From positions 1 through 6,862 of the forward strand of contig JAPLZI010000016.1 of assembly GCA_026395095.1 (NCBI GenBank): a stretch of 6,862 nucleotides of DNA, given 5' to 3'. The stretch comes from Candidatus Tayloriibacteriota bacterium. Its GTDB lineage: Bacteria > Patescibacteriota > Minisyncoccia > Phycocordibacterales > PALSA-1337. The position numbers and the translations under genes are program-made. How positions within the stretch are numbered: the first letter of the stretch is position 1; each line of letters starts with the position of its first letter. Positions 6,527 to 6,862 of this stretch are shown piece after piece. Under the pieces are notes generated by a model that saw only the letters and a list, made by a program, of their open reading frames with translations, was not told where the DNA came from and searched no databases.

Positions 6527-6862
6527 ATAAGTTACCCATAATGTGGCTTTTCCGAGAATGTTATATGAGCTATCGTACACAACAACTGTGTAATATCCTT
6601 CCGTTGGTATCCCTCCAAAGGACGCGAGCCATCCAATTCCATCGCCATTCGCCGAAATTACCTGACTTACTGCGGTATAGTTTGATCCGCCTTTCAAGAG
6701 ATTTCCAACCGTATTCCAATCGGTATTACCACTATAATTAGGGCCAACTATTGCGACTGTGTATGTACCGGTTCCCGATGTACCGCCAGACAATCTGAAA
6801 TTTGATCCCGGCATAACTTTCAAATCGCCAGGATAGAAGGTAATAGAATCCGGAGAGGTCGA
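6518..6862 (-). CDS. C-terminal part of a secreted beta-rich (Ig-like) protein, N-terminus beyond window
   Basis: The frame is open to the window edge, so the internal ATG at 6823 is not the start; 114 residues are visible. The sequence is rich in Gly, Ser, Thr and Tyr with alternating hydrophobics. FYPGDLKVMPGSNFRLSGGT is followed by strands such as TYTVAIVG, an aromatic/Asn loop (GNTDWNTVGNLL), GIGWLASFGGIP, and closing strands YYTVVVYD and ATLWVTYKG, which looks like the natural end of an immunoglobulin-like beta-sandwich. I infer an exported or surface protein; the family and ligand are unknown. The stop TGA is overlapped by a strong ribosome site for the following gene, in the same frame. 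Confidence 0.75.
   Translation of the reverse strand, partial: STSPDSITFYPGDLKVMPGSNFRLSGGTSGTGTYTVAIVGPNYSGNTDWNTVGNLLKGGSNYTAVSQVISANGDGIGWLASFGGIPTEGYYTVVVYDSSYNILGKATLWVTYKG

Overview
The window reads as chromosome of an uncultivated bacterium, most likely a member of the Candidate Phyla Radiation (Patescibacteria, Parcubacteria-like). This rests mainly on the giant exported protein at the left end. Its many 'NVGIGTTSPW' modules, preceded by a signal peptide and a Pro/Thr linker, are a style I associate with metagenome-derived genomes of that group. The standard genetic code fits: glycines in the long proteins are all GGN and TGA acts as a stop. The lineage assignment is inference, since there is no rRNA gene or marker set here. 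Every gene I accept lies on the minus strand, so the window is best read from its right end to its left end.

Right end (6862 to 6209): the C-terminal part of a secreted-looking beta-rich protein is followed, in the same reading frame, by a small two-helix membrane protein. Between them are 32 coding-like codons with no ordinary start codon, but with a strong Shine-Dalgarno sequence lying over the upstream stop. The membrane protein may therefore be longer than its first ATG suggests.

Middle (6171 to 3669): two intact housekeeping genes sit 22 bp apart. They are zwf (glucose-6-phosphate dehydrogenase, entry to the oxidative pentose phosphate pathway) and ychF (Obg-related P-loop NTPase with a TGS domain, ribosome-associated). 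Both are recognisable along their full length, and each departs from a family signature: DHYLAKE in place of DHYLGKE in Zwf, and NKKA in place of the usual NxxE in YchF.

Left half (3595 to 1, running off the window): one very large exported surface protein of about 1,200 visible residues. In order it has a signal peptide, a Pro/Thr-rich linker, a short helical segment, a six-repeat Kelch-like beta-propeller, a run of GIGT modules, and nine 17-residue repeats resembling the head repeats of trimeric adhesins. The C-terminus is outside the window. The signal peptide and the body are in different frames and meet at a run of nine C. One base fewer would restore a single open frame, so this is a phase-variable switch, a slippage site or a homopolymer sequencing error. 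Base composition along this gene is strongly mosaic (roughly 30 to 58 percent GC between blocks), which suggests module shuffling. The C tract and the composite surface protein are the most interesting part of the window.
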